30,731 nucleotides of DNA, taken from a virus. The DNA is taken from positions 1-30,731 of IMG/VR virus record IMGVR_UViG_3300032308_000907; one strand, given 5' to 3'. Of the stretch, positions 1 to 8,873 are shown one piece after another. A program made the position numbers and the translations under genes. Below the pieces are notes generated by a model, which was not told the DNA's origin, did not search any database, and saw only the letters and a program-made list of their open reading frames with translations. Position 1 is the stretch's first letter. Every line of letters starts with the position of its first letter.

Positions 1-105
1 ACCACCAGCAACAAAAAGATTATTTCCGTATGCTATTGATAAAATAGCAGTAGTAAATGTAGAAGTTTGAGTATTCCACGTAACACCATCTGTACTTGTT
101 CTTAA
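1..105. repeat. 105-bp perfect direct repeat, copy at left edge (partner 1432-1536)
   Basis: Positions 1-105 are identical, base for base, to 1432-1536. The copies diverge at 106 and 1537. Each copy encodes parts of two Asp-box units, one in each tandem paralogue. Because the match begins at base 1 it may extend beyond the window. Confidence 0.9.
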
Positions 106-594
106 AGCACCATTTTGACCACCAGCTACCCAAAGATTATTGCCGTATGCTACTGCGTTAATATTAGAAGTAGTAAAATTAGAAGTTCTAGTAGTCCAAG
201 TTATTGCATCTGTTGATGTTCTTAAAGTTCCACCACTGCCAACAGCAACAAAAAGATTATTGCCGTATGCTATTTCGTTAATCTGAACACTAGTATTACT
301 ATTCTGCGTTACCCAAGTTATTGCATCTGTTGATGTTCTTAACTGACCACCACTGCCACCAGCTACCCATAAATTATCAGCAAATGCTATTGAGTTAATT
401 TGAGTAGTAAATGTAGAGGTTGGGGTAGACAAGACTGAGAAAAACGCGTTTCCTATTAGTTTGTAAACAGGGCTTGTACTTGTTATTTGCGAGCCATCAA
501 GTTTTGTCCATTCAGGACCTGGGCTATCTATACCAAAGCGCACCTCGCCTTGGCTAAATTGGTTGGCGCGTAAAGACCTTAATCCTTTATTCAC
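1..594 (-). CDS. Asp-box (BNR-like) repeat protein, 3' end cut by window edge
   Basis: The frame is open from a GTG at 592-594 to the left edge, giving 198 codons without a stop. The start lies directly against the TAA of the upstream gene (TAAGTG), which suggests translational coupling. A short unique head (about 60 residues, beginning MNKGLRSLRANQF) is followed by three full and one partial copies of a ~40-residue unit with the pattern YGNNLWVAGG...LRTSTDAITW. The STDxxTW part fits the Asp-box (S-x-D-x-G-x-T-W) of BNR/sialidase-type beta-propellers. The MNKG start and the repeats match the neighbouring gene at 595-3438, so the two are tandem paralogues. A role as a fibre or receptor-contact protein is inferred from position at the end of the fibre genes. 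No catalytic residues can be assigned. Confidence 0.8.
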   Translation of the reverse strand, partial: MNKGLRSLRANQFSQGEVRFGIDSPGPEWTKLDGSQITSTSPVYKLIGNAFFSVLSTPTSTFTTQINSIAFADNLWVAGGSGGQLRTSTDAITWVTQNSNTSVQINEIAYGNNLFVAVGSGGTLRTSTDAITWTTRTSNFTTSNINAVAYGNNLWVAGGQNGALRTSTDGVTWNTQTSTFTTAILSIAYGNNLFVAGG

Positions 595-3438
595 TTAGTT
601 ATACCACCCAACTAATGCGGTAACAGAAGTGGATGTGTCGTCTAAAGTTACAGACTCCACTACAGTAGAAAAATCTTTACTAACTACGGTATGTGCTCTT
701 ATAGCACCACTATTACCAGCAACAACAAAAAGATTATTTAAATAAGCTGCTGAGAAAATAGAATTACTACCAAGGTTAGCGTTTTGAGTAATCCAAGTTA
801 TTGCATCTATACTTGTTCTTAAAGCTCCACCATTACCAACAGCTACCCAAAGATTATTGCCGTATGCTATTGAGTTAATAACAGTACCAAAATTAGAAAC
901 TCTATTAGTCCAAGTAGTTGTATCTGTACTTGTTCTTAACTGACCACCAAAACCACCAACTACCCAAAGATTATTGCCGTATGCTATTGAGTTAATAGCA
1001 GCAGTACCAACATTAGGGGTTAACTGCGTCCAAGTCAGCGCTTTAGTACTAGTTCTTAACTGGTCACCATTTAAACCAAAAGCCACCCAAGTATTATTTC
1101 CGTATGCTAATTCTATAATAGTGGAAGTACCAAAGTTAGAAGTTCTAGTAGTCCAAGTTATTGCATCTGTACTTGTTCTTAACTGACCACCATTACCACC
1201 AGCAACCCAAAGATTATCAGCAAATGCTATTGAGTTAATAGAAGTAGTAAATGTAGAGGTTTGAGTATTCCAAGTTATTGCATCTGTACTAGTTCTTAAA
1301 GCTCCAGCATTACCAACAGCAACAAAAAGATTATTTCCGTATGCTATTGATGCAATAGAAGTAGTACCAAAATTAGAAGTTTGAGTATTCCACGTAACAC
1401 CATCTGTACTTGTTCTTAACTGACCACCTTGACCACCAGCAACAAAAAGATTATTTCCGTATGCTATTGATAAAATAGCAGTAGTAAATGTAGAAGTTTG
1501 AGTATTCCACGTAACACCATCTGTACTTGTTCTTAACTGACCACCATTGCCACCAGCTACCCAGAGATTATTACCAAAAGATATTGAGGTAATAGAAGTA
1601 GTAAATGTAGAAGTTCTACTAGTCCAAGTAGTTGTATTTGTACTAGTTCTTAAAGCTCCACCAGCACCACCAGCTACCCAAAGACCATTGCCATAAGCTA
1701 CTGCTTGAATACTACTAAGACCAAACCCACTTGACACATCATCCCAGGTTATTCCGTCTGTAGATGAGGTCATTATTGATGAAGAACCAACAGCTACCCA
1801 GATACCATTACCAAATGCTGCTGAGTTAATACCATCAGTAGGGCCAAGGGTAGTTGTTTGAGTAATCCAAACGGTTCCAACTGACATCGTGTTACCAGTG
1901 CTTTTGTAAAGCAAGCCCCCATTTAATCCCACCATAAATATGTTATTACCGTATGTAATTGCATTTATATCTGATGCCCCAAACACAGCGCCCTGCGGGT
2001 ACCAATTTAAATTTGAATTATTATTACTAGTTCTTAAAGTTCCAGAACCACCAGCAGCTACCCAAAGATTATTTTCATATGCTACTGAGTTAATAGCAGA
2101 AGTAAAATTAGAAGTTCTAGTAGTCCAAGTAATAGCATCAGTAGATGTTCTTAAAGCTCCACCTTGACCACCAGCTACCCAAAGATTATTGCCATACTTT
2201 ATATTTAAAATTTGAGTAGTAAATGTAGTAGTTCTAGTAGTCCAAGTTATTGCATCTGTACTTGTTCTTAAAGTTCCAGCAGCACCACCAGCTACCCAAA
2301 GATTATTGCCGTATGCTATTGAGTTAATAACAGTAGTAAAATTAGAAGTTCTAGTAGTCCAAGTAATTCCATCAGTTGAGGTTCTTAAAGTTCCAGCAGT
2401 ACCACCAGCTACCCAGAGGTTATTGCCAAATGCTACGGAGAAAATAACAGTAGTAAATGTAGAGGTTCTAGTAGTCCAAGTTATAGCGTCTGTGCTTGTT
2501 CTTAAAGCTCCACCATTACCACCAGCCACCCAAATATTATTACCGTAGGCTACTGTGTTAATATCTGAAGTACCAAAGTTAGAAGTTTGGGTAACCCAAG
2601 TGATTGCATCAGTTGAGGTTCTTATAGCTCCACCACTGCCAACAGCAACAAAAAGATTATTGCCGTATGCTATTTCGTTAATTTGAGTAGTAAAATTAGA
2701 AGTTCTAGTAGTCCAAGTAATAGCATCTGTTGATGTTCTTAAAGCTCCACCTTGACCACCAGCTACCCAAAGATTATTACCGTATGCTATTGTGTTAATA
2801 ATAGAAGTACCAAAGTTAGAAGTTTGAGTAGTCCAAATAATACCAGCACTTACGTATGTGTTATCACTTAAAGAAAATGCTCCATTAGTACCACCAGCCG
2901 CCCATATGTTATTTCCAAAAGCAAGCGCTTGTACAGTACTTGTTGCGAAAATAGTTTGTTGGGTTGCCCATGTAGTAGCGTCATTAAGTGCTGATAGGGA
3001 GTTTGCTCCGCCTGTTCCCGCAATTAAACCTCTTCCCGCACCATCAAATGCAATTGCATAAATTTGGGTAAGACCACCAGCAAATTGAGAAGTTCTAGTA
3101 GTCCAAGTTATTGCATCTGTGCTTGTTCTTAAACCTCCAGTAATACCACCAGCTACCCAAAGATTATTGCCATATGCTACTGCGGTAATTTGAGTAGTAA
3201 AATTAGAAGTTTGGATAGTCCATACCTGACCTGCTCCAATATTTGTAAATATATTAGGCAACGGGCGGGTTGGTATGGGGTTTGTTGTAGTGTCGTAGGC
3301 TCTTTCTTTGGCAGGGCTAACCCCAACAGGAAAGAATCTTAAAACGCCTCCAATACTTTTATCAATGACTTGTGCTGTTGAAGGGTCATTGTTTGTAGTA
3401 TTGTACTTGCGTACGCCACTTGCTACGCCCTTGTTCAA
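595..3438 (-). CDS. Large Asp-box beta-propeller repeat protein, probable tail fibre or adhesin
   Basis: 947 residues from a TTG at 3436-3438, with GGAG ten bases upstream. After about 70 unique residues the protein is built from 21 units of about 40 residues, each with a (I/V)AYGNN(L/I)WVAGG strand pair, LRTSTD, an Asp-box-like STDxxTW and a TSNFTT linker. Units 2, 3, 10, 11 and 12 are degenerate. The last ~30 residues are unique and end LVGWYN. Asp-box repeats form blades of beta-propellers, and 21 units would fit three seven-bladed propellers; that folding is my inference. It starts two bases after the stop of the small beta protein at 3441-3821 and is followed directly by its paralogue. 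In phages such proteins are usually tail-associated. No neuraminidase Arg triad or catalytic Tyr is evident, so binding is more likely than hydrolysis. Confidence 0.85.
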   Translation of the reverse strand: MNKGVASGVRKYNTTNNDPSTAQVIDKSIGGVLRFFPVGVSPAKERAYDTTTNPIPTRPLPNIFTNIGAGQVWTIQTSNFTTQITAVAYGNNLWVAGGITGGLRTSTDAITWTTRTSQFAGGLTQIYAIAFDGAGRGLIAGTGGANSLSALNDATTWATQQTIFATSTVQALAFGNNIWAAGGTNGAFSLSDNTYVSAGIIWTTQTSNFGTSIINTIAYGNNLWVAGGQGGALRTSTDAITWTTRTSNFTTQINEIAYGNNLFVAVGSGGAIRTSTDAITWVTQTSNFGTSDINTVAYGNNIWVAGGNGGALRTSTDAITWTTRTSTFTTVIFSVAFGNNLWVAGGTAGTLRTSTDGITWTTRTSNFTTVINSIAYGNNLWVAGGAAGTLRTSTDAITWTTRTTTFTTQILNIKYGNNLWVAGGQGGALRTSTDAITWTTRTSNFTSAINSVAYENNLWVAAGGSGTLRTSNNNSNLNWYPQGAVFGASDINAITYGNNIFMVGLNGGLLYKSTGNTMSVGTVWITQTTTLGPTDGINSAAFGNGIWVAVGSSSIMTSSTDGITWDDVSSGFGLSSIQAVAYGNGLWVAGGAGGALRTSTNTTTWTSRTSTFTTSITSISFGNNLWVAGGNGGQLRTSTDGVTWNTQTSTFTTAILSIAYGNNLFVAGGQGGQLRTSTDGVTWNTQTSNFGTTSIASIAYGNNLFVAVGNAGALRTSTDAITWNTQTSTFTTSINSIAFADNLWVAGGNGGQLRTSTDAITWTTRTSNFGTSTIIELAYGNNTWVAFGLNGDQLRTSTKALTWTQLTPNVGTAAINSIAYGNNLWVVGGFGGQLRTSTDTTTWTNRVSNFGTVINSIAYGNNLWVAVGNGGALRTSIDAITWITQNANLGSNSIFSAAYLNNLFVVAGNSGAIRAHTVVSKDFSTVVESVTLDDTSTSVTALVGWYN

Positions 3439-3440
3439 TG

Positions 3441-3821
3441 TTAGAAATCTCCACCGAATGCCGTTACGTGGTAAGCTTCCGCGTTGTTTGTAGTTACGCG
3501 CACGGAAGAACCTGAAGGAATAACAAGTGAGTTAAAGGTAATTGCGGTAGAAAATGATGCTACGGAAGCACTTGGAGTAATTGCTGTAATTTGAATTTCC
3601 TGTAGTAAAAAGTAAGTACTGCCGTTGTATATAAAGATTCGAACTACGTTAGCAGTAGATGTTCCAGCCGCTGCAATGTCAATTTCATCAATACGGCTTC
3701 CACTAGAACCAGCGGTAAAAAGAGTACCTACGTTGGTAGGGGCTGTTCTTGAGGTATCAGCCGTTGAAATAGAGACTGATGAGCACCGAGGTGTTGATGC
3801 AAAATTTGGTGTAGTTGCCAT
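3441..3821 (-). CDS. Small beta-rich virion protein of unknown function
   Basis: 126 residues from ATG at 3819-3821, with AAAGGA eight bases upstream. The composition is rich in Ser, Thr, Ala and Val with few charged residues, no membrane segment and no signal peptide. It shows alternating hydrophobic strands (VVRIFIYNGSTYFLLQEIQI, then SSVRVTTNNAEAYHVTAFGG) typical of a compact beta sandwich. It sits between a collagen-like fibre gene and the Asp-box genes, and the downstream TTG start follows its TAA after two bases. This placement suggests a fibre-associated, decoration or assembly protein. I do not recognise a named family. Confidence 0.75.
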   Translation of the reverse strand: MATTPNFASTPRCSSVSISTADTSRTAPTNVGTLFTAGSSGSRIDEIDIAAAGTSTANVVRIFIYNGSTYFLLQEIQITAITPSASVASFSTAITFNSLVIPSGSSVRVTTNNAEAYHVTAFGGDF

Positions 3822-3878
3822 TTCTATATCCTTTCAAAGATAGGTTTAGTATACTTGATATTGCTTGTATTAAACGTA

Positions 3879-5270
3879 TTATCTGTAATAATAACTAGCG
3901 GCTAGTGGGTCTATAGAACCAGTTGTTCCTTGAGTTCCAGCTCCAGTAGCACCCTGTGCTCCTTGAACTCCTTGCGGGCTTTGAATACCTTGTGTTCCTT
4001 GAACCCCTTGAGCACCAGTAGTTCCTTGAGAACCCGTTTGTCCAGTTGCGCCTTGAGTACCTGTTTGTCCAGTAGTGCCTTGAGTACCTGTTTCGCCTTG
4101 AGCTCCAATAATTCCTTGAGCACCTTGAGCACCAGTAGAACCTTGAGTTCCTGCTGTTCCTTGAGTACCTGTTGTACCTTGAGCTCCATTTGTGCCTTGA
4201 GTACCAAGTGTACCTTGAACTCCTTGAGCTCCAACACCACCTTGTGCTCCTTGAGCGCCTTGTAGACCAGTTACAAATGTAATAAGTTCAATAGCTTCAT
4301 TATTAGAAAATGAGTTATTTCCAGACCCACCGTCAGAGACCCTTGATACTGGAATTTTTACATAACTATTTGATACAACTGTTATTGCAGAAGTTACTTG
4401 ATAGGTAATATATTGATTTGAATTATCTTTCTTTTGAATAATGATGTTATCAGACTGTTTAAGAAGAGCCAAAATAACATCAATGTCAACACCTAAATCA
4501 GTAATGTGGTCAACATATAAAAATGTTGCAGATGTTTGTGTTGAATTATTCCAACGAATCTGTCCAGCACCTGGGCGTGAGTCAGTTGTTGCAGTATCTA
4601 CTTTATAATTATGATTACTTACGGAACCGCCAGAGGTTCCAGTTGTTCCCTGAGTACCAGTATTACCAGTAGTGCCTTGAGTACCTTGAGCGCCTGTATA
4701 CCCTTGGACTCCTTGTGTACCGTTATTTCCCTGTGCTCCTGCAGTACCGTCAGTTCCTTGCGCGCCTGTCGTACCTTGCGCACCAGTTGTACCAGTAGAA
4801 CCTTGTAAACCAGTTTGCCCAGTAGTTCCTTGAGCACCCGTAGTTCCTTGAGAACCAGTTGTGCCTTGTGAGCCCGTTGTACCAGTGTACCCTTGAGTAC
4901 CAGTTTCACCTTGAGTACCTGTTGTGCCTTGCGCACCCGTTGTGCCTTGCAAGCCAGTTGTACCTTGAGAACCATCTGTACCTTGTGCACCTGTATATCC
5001 CGTAGGCCCTTGTGTTCCTGTTGCACCCTGTGTTCCTGCTCCAGTAAATCCTTGTAGACCTTGTTCTCCTTGTGTTCCAGTTTCACCTTGTATACCAGTT
5101 GTGCCTTGTTCGCCCTGAACGCCTTGAAAACCAGCGTCTTGCCAATTATTTCCGTCGTAAACACGCACCCTATTGGAGGTGGTATTGTAGTAAGTATCAC
5201 CAGCATCATAGCCCGTAGGGTCGCTACCTAGGCTTAATAAACCTAGAGGTACGAAATATCTACGGGCCAT
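3879..5270 (-). CDS. Collagen-like tail fibre protein with central globular domain
   Basis: 463 residues from ATG at 5268-5270, with AGGAG nine bases upstream. Residues 1-47 form a head segment ([12 protein letters not shown], then a [13 protein letters not shown] motif) resembling the start of the next gene upstream. Residues ~48-214 and ~335-452 are collagen-type Gly-X-Y triplets, mostly GTQ, GAQ, GTT and GET. They are separated by a globular insert at ~215-334 and followed by a short tip ending AASYYYR. Gly-X-Y tracts in phage fibres are known to form trimeric collagen-like stalks. Gln, Thr and Ala replace the proline of animal collagen. Context is a block of three collagen-like genes, so this is most likely one arm of a multi-part fibre. 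Confidence 0.85.
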   Translation of the reverse strand: MARRYFVPLGLLSLGSDPTGYDAGDTYYNTTSNRVRVYDGNNWQDAGFQGVQGEQGTTGIQGETGTQGEQGLQGFTGAGTQGATGTQGPTGYTGAQGTDGSQGTTGLQGTTGAQGTTGTQGETGTQGYTGTTGSQGTTGSQGTTGAQGTTGQTGLQGSTGTTGAQGTTGAQGTDGTAGAQGNNGTQGVQGYTGAQGTQGTTGNTGTQGTTGTSGGSVSNHNYKVDTATTDSRPGAGQIRWNNSTQTSATFLYVDHITDLGVDIDVILALLKQSDNIIIQKKDNSNQYITYQVTSAITVVSNSYVKIPVSRVSDGGSGNNSFSNNEAIELITFVTGLQGAQGAQGGVGAQGVQGTLGTQGTNGAQGTTGTQGTAGTQGSTGAQGAQGIIGAQGETGTQGTTGQTGTQGATGQTGSQGTTGAQGVQGTQGIQSPQGVQGAQGATGAGTQGTTGSIDPLAASYYYR

Positions 5271-5300
5271 GCTGGTTAACTCCTAATGCTAGAGGGGAAC

Positions 5301-8300
5301 TTAAGCCTGAATTACGACTCTGTAAGTTTCTCCTGACGCAGGTGCTACTGCAAAGCTAATGGTAGCAGTAGTTGTTGTAATGTATTTAACATCTGTTACC
5401 ACTTCATTAGAAGTTGCTACCTCATATACAGAGACTTGGATGTCATATGTACCCAAATCGTGAGTAATTGTAAAGTCAGTTACACTGTATGGAGCTACTG
5501 GGGTAATAGTTGTTGCGTATTTAGTAACAACAACTGTTTTATCAATCTTAAGGCCGTTAGATGACTTAGAAAGTCCTGAAGCGGTATCAAGTTTTGCGCT
5601 AAATGTAGAACCAGTTAAATCAAGCCCATCACCAGCAAGGTACGTTCCAGCTCCTGAGAACTGTGTAAATGTTAGTGGTGTGGTGCCTAATGTTATTGAG
5701 TCATTTGTTGTAAGAACCCAGCCTGTGTTTCCATTGACTGTACCCTCGGATACGAAGGTAAATAGACCAGCAGTAACTTCTGCACTTAGATTTGCATCTT
5801 CTGCGCGGTTTGGTGCTCCCATACTCCTAACAACGTAAATACCATTTTGTGAAGCAGTTGACTGATTCTTAACGAGTATTCGGTCACCTGCTTGAAGATT
5901 TACTCCATCAAGTTCGCTTCCATCTTCAAGGTCGTTGCTCATGTTTACGTTAACAGTTGTTGCTAAACGTACTGATGCCTTAACATCTAATCCACTTGCA
6001 GTCGCATCAACATAAGCTTTAGTAGCAATTGTTGTAGTATCAACTGTAAGTTCGCCACCACCTGAAAGTGATAAACCAGAACCAACGCTTAAGATTCCAG
6101 CGTTCTGTCCTTGAATACCTTGAGTACCAGTGGTGCCCTGGGCTCCAGTGATGCCTTGGGCACCAGTTTCACCTTGCGCACCCGTTGTTCCCTGAGCACC
6201 AGTAGTACCTTGAGTACCAGTAGTACCTTGGGTTCCAGTCTCACCCTGAGCTCCAGTGAAACCTTGAGTTCCAGTCTCTCCTTGTGTACCAGTCTCGCCT
6301 TGTGCGCCTGTAGTACCTTGAGCTCCTGTGTAACCTTGTAGACCTTGAACTCCTTGTAGACCAGTTTCACCTTGCGCTCCAGTAATTCCTTGAGCACCAG
6401 TGTGTCCTTGAAGACCTTGCTCTCCTTGAATACCTTGTAGACCTTGAGCGCCTGTGGTTCCCTGAGCTCCTGTGTGACCTTGGAGACCTTGTGTTCCTTG
6501 TGCACCAGTAGTTCCTTGTGCACCAGTTTCACCTTGAGTACCTTGAATACCAACAGCACCAGATAGGTTAACTGTCCAGTAGTTAGTAGTACCCCCGTGT
6601 GTACCTGTTCCAACCTTTGATGTGCGTGTAAATGTAAGTTGACCTGTACCCGCGTTATACGCGCTAACAGTTCCGTATTGAATTTGTGTTAGGTCGTGGG
6701 CAATAGTGATGTCTTGACCAACTGAGTAGTCAACAGTTAAATCATTAAGAGTGATTGATGTTGAACCATTGTTACCAAGAGTTAATGAAGAATTAGATGT
6801 GGTTGAGTAACGGTCTCCATCAATACCTTGAATACCTTGGATACCCTGAGTACCAGTCTCTCCTTGCGCACCAGTGTAACCTTGTAGACCTTGAACTCCT
6901 TGTAGACCAGTTTCACCTTGCGCTCCAGTTGTGCCTTGCGCTCCTGTGTAACCTTGAAGTCCTTGTTCTCCTTGAATACCTTGAAGTCCTTGTGCGCCAG
7001 TTGTTCCTTGAGCACCAGTTTGTCCTTGTAGACCTTGAACTCCTTGAGTACCAGTTTCACCTTGAGTACCTGTTGTGCCTTGCGCACCAGTTGTACCTTG
7101 TGAGCCTGTTGTACCTTGTACGCCTTGTGCAGCAAGTAATGTCCAGAAAGTTCCTTCTGAAGGAGTGTCTCCAACATTGCCACCATTAGCATTTTTGCGG
7201 TACCAGGTTTGTCCTTCGTAAGTTGCTACGTCTCCAACCGCATATGGTAATCCCATATTGTAAGCGCCAGTAAAGTTCCATAGTGCATCCGCACCCTCAG
7301 TACCTTGTACACCTTGCGCACCAGTTGCGCCTTGAGCTCCAGTTGTACCTTGTGAACCATCGTTACCTTGTAAACCAATTTCTCCCTGAGCACCAGTTGT
7401 ACCTTGAGTACCTGTTGTACCTTGTGAGCCTGTATTTCCTTGAGTACCAGTTGTTCCCTGCGCACCAGTAGTTCCTTGAGCTCCTGTTGCACCCTGTACA
7501 CCAGTAGCACCATCAAGATTGATTGTCCAGTCTCCGTGGAATCCTGAACCAACTACGTCGTTAATATTTACAACAAGAGTGTTAGTGCCTGATGTGTAGC
7601 TTACAACTGTTGCAGACATATGGTTGTTTACATCATAAGCAATAACAATGTCTTGACCTACTGAGTATGAAAGGTCAGGGTCATTAAGAACAAATGAAAC
7701 GTTATTTGCTACCGCAATTGTGTAGTCAGTACCAGAAGTTGTCTTGTAACGGTCTGAGTGACCTTGAATACCCTGCGCACCAGTTTCACCCTGTGCTCCA
7801 GTAAATCCTTGAGCGCCTTCAAATCCTTGAAGTCCTTGTTCACCTTGTGTTCCAGTCTCACCCTGTGCACCAGTAGTACCCTGTGCACCAGTTTCACCCT
7901 GTGTACCTGTTGTGCCCTGTGCACCAGTTTCACCTTGTGTTCCAGTAGTTCCCTGTGCTCCAGTAAATCCTTGTGTTCCAGTAGTTCCCTGTGCTCCAGT
8001 AAATCCTTGTGCACCATCATTACCTTGAAGGCCAGTTTCACCTTGGGCGCCTGTAAAACCTTGTGTACCAGTTTCTCCCTGAGTTCCAGTAGTACCTTGT
8101 GCTCCAGTAACACCTTGAGTTCCAGTTGTTCCTTGAGTTCCAGTTGTGCCTTGAGCACCAGTTGTTCCTTGGGAACCGTTAGAACCATTAGCACCTTGTG
8201 CTCCTGTTGCGCCTTGCGCACCAGTGCTGGTATTAATCCAAGCCGTACCATTCCATGTACGTAAGTACTTAAGGGATGTGTCGTAATAAATCTGTCCTTC

Positions 8301-8396
8301 TACAGGATTTGCTGGTGCAGAAGCTAAGTTTTGAATTCGAGCATTTTGAAGCTCGAGCTTAGTTAAGTCAATCGGTGTTAAAAACTTACGTGCCAC
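5301..8396 (-). CDS. Large collagen-like tail fibre with beta modules and a receptor-tip domain
   Basis: 1031 residues from GTG at 8394-8396, with a strong AAAGGAGAT site. The head (1-58) resembles that of the 463-residue fibre. Gly-X-Y tracts at ~59-212, ~296-380 and two later stretches are interrupted by three folded inserts. Two are paralogous ~85-residue beta modules (each with SVGQDI followed by DWTINLDG or YWTVNLSG), the first at ~213-295. The third has a WNFTGAY...Y.GQTWYRKNA...P...FW pattern like chitin-binding CBM5/12 modules. Residues ~766-1031 form a non-collagen C-terminus with AYVDATASGLDVKASVR, AGDRILVKNQ and NGIYVV motifs that I recognise from other phage tail fibres. Its last ~55 residues resemble the end of the 154-residue protein. 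Likely the main receptor-binding fibre. Confidence 0.88.
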   Translation of the reverse strand: MARKFLTPIDLTKLELQNARIQNLASAPANPVEGQIYYDTSLKYLRTWNGTAWINTSTGAQGATGAQGANGSNGSQGTTGAQGTTGTQGTTGTQGVTGAQGTTGTQGETGTQGFTGAQGETGLQGNDGAQGFTGAQGTTGTQGFTGAQGTTGTQGETGAQGTTGTQGETGAQGTTGAQGETGTQGEQGLQGFEGAQGFTGAQGETGAQGIQGHSDRYKTTSGTDYTIAVANNVSFVLNDPDLSYSVGQDIVIAYDVNNHMSATVVSYTSGTNTLVVNINDVVGSGFHGDWTINLDGATGVQGATGAQGTTGAQGTTGTQGNTGSQGTTGTQGTTGAQGEIGLQGNDGSQGTTGAQGATGAQGVQGTEGADALWNFTGAYNMGLPYAVGDVATYEGQTWYRKNANGGNVGDTPSEGTFWTLLAAQGVQGTTGSQGTTGAQGTTGTQGETGTQGVQGLQGQTGAQGTTGAQGLQGIQGEQGLQGYTGAQGTTGAQGETGLQGVQGLQGYTGAQGETGTQGIQGIQGIDGDRYSTTSNSSLTLGNNGSTSITLNDLTVDYSVGQDITIAHDLTQIQYGTVSAYNAGTGQLTFTRTSKVGTGTHGGTTNYWTVNLSGAVGIQGTQGETGAQGTTGAQGTQGLQGHTGAQGTTGAQGLQGIQGEQGLQGHTGAQGITGAQGETGLQGVQGLQGYTGAQGTTGAQGETGTQGETGTQGFTGAQGETGTQGTTGTQGTTGAQGTTGAQGETGAQGITGAQGTTGTQGIQGQNAGILSVGSGLSLSGGGELTVDTTTIATKAYVDATASGLDVKASVRLATTVNVNMSNDLEDGSELDGVNLQAGDRILVKNQSTASQNGIYVVRSMGAPNRAEDANLSAEVTAGLFTFVSEGTVNGNTGWVLTTNDSITLGTTPLTFTQFSGAGTYLAGDGLDLTGSTFSAKLDTASGLSKSSNGLKIDKTVVVTKYATTITPVAPYSVTDFTITHDLGTYDIQVSVYEVATSNEVVTDVKYITTTTATISFAVAPASGETYRVVIQA

Positions 8397-8408
8397 TTTG
8401 TATCTCCT

Positions 8409-8873
8409 TTAAGATAGGTAAGCGATTCCTGAAAAAGCTGCTTGGAAGGTGACCGTAAGTGAGTTCGAATTAGAGTACGATATTTCGCCTTCATAAATAG
8501 TACCAGCAGAATCTTGAACTGTAAGGTTAGGGTAGAAACCTAAATTATGATTTATTACCCACGTAGCGCTTACCACACTTTGGGTATGTATGTAGGCAAC
8601 TCGTGAAGTAGTGAAGTATAGATTGTCTAGTCCCTCGGTCAGGTCATCTGTTGAACCAAGAGCAGATGCTGAGATTGCCTCAGACAGTTGTTCAAGAGTA
8701 ACCCCACCTCCAGCTGTACCCTGTAATCCTTGTGCACCAGTAAGGCCCTGCGCTCCCGTGGCCCCCTGAACGCCCTTAGGCCCACCCTGCCCAACATAAA
8801 TAACCGTTGGGCTTTGTGTTCCCTGAATGCTACATGTGTGCTGAGAACCTACACACCTACAATGGCTAGTCAA
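8409..8873 (-). CDS. Short collagen-like fibre or tip protein
   Basis: 154 residues. The start is TTG at 8871-8873, preceded by a GAGGTGA site and overlapping the stop of the upstream gene by 8 bases. The first ~14 residues carry three cysteines (MTSHCRCVGSQHTC), unusual for an intracellularly assembled fibre. About eight Gly-X-Y triplets follow (GPKGVQGATGAQG). The rest is a beta-rich domain with a LDNLYFTTSRV motif often seen in phage fibres. The C-terminal ~55 residues (WVINHNLGFYP...FSGIAYLS) align by eye with the C-terminus of the 1031-residue fibre (TITHDLGTYD...SGETYRVVI), so the two probably share a tip fold. It could connect the 354-residue adaptor to the longer fibres. Start choice is moderately sure. 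Confidence 0.75.
   Translation of the reverse strand: MTSHCRCVGSQHTCSIQGTQSPTVIYVGQGGPKGVQGATGAQGLTGAQGLQGTAGGGVTLEQLSEAISASALGSTDDLTEGLDNLYFTTSRVAYIHTQSVVSATWVINHNLGFYPNLTVQDSAGTIYEGEISYSNSNSLTVTFQAAFSGIAYLS

Noticed and set aside
974-3061. Plus-strand open frames opposite the Asp-box gene
   Set aside because: They are short, repetitive mirror frames of the 40-residue repeat and have no starts with ribosome sites.
595-3438. Sialidase enzyme
   Set aside because: Asp-box-like repeats are present, but no Arg triad, FRIP motif or catalytic Tyr/Glu can be found; a binding protein is more likely.
3911-8264. Many long open frames on both strands across the collagen-like genes
   Set aside because: They are out-of-frame images of Gly-X-Y codon repeats (Leu/Ser/Thr/Cys-rich or Lys/Val/Leu-rich) without ribosome sites; the collagen frames have proper heads, tips and starts.
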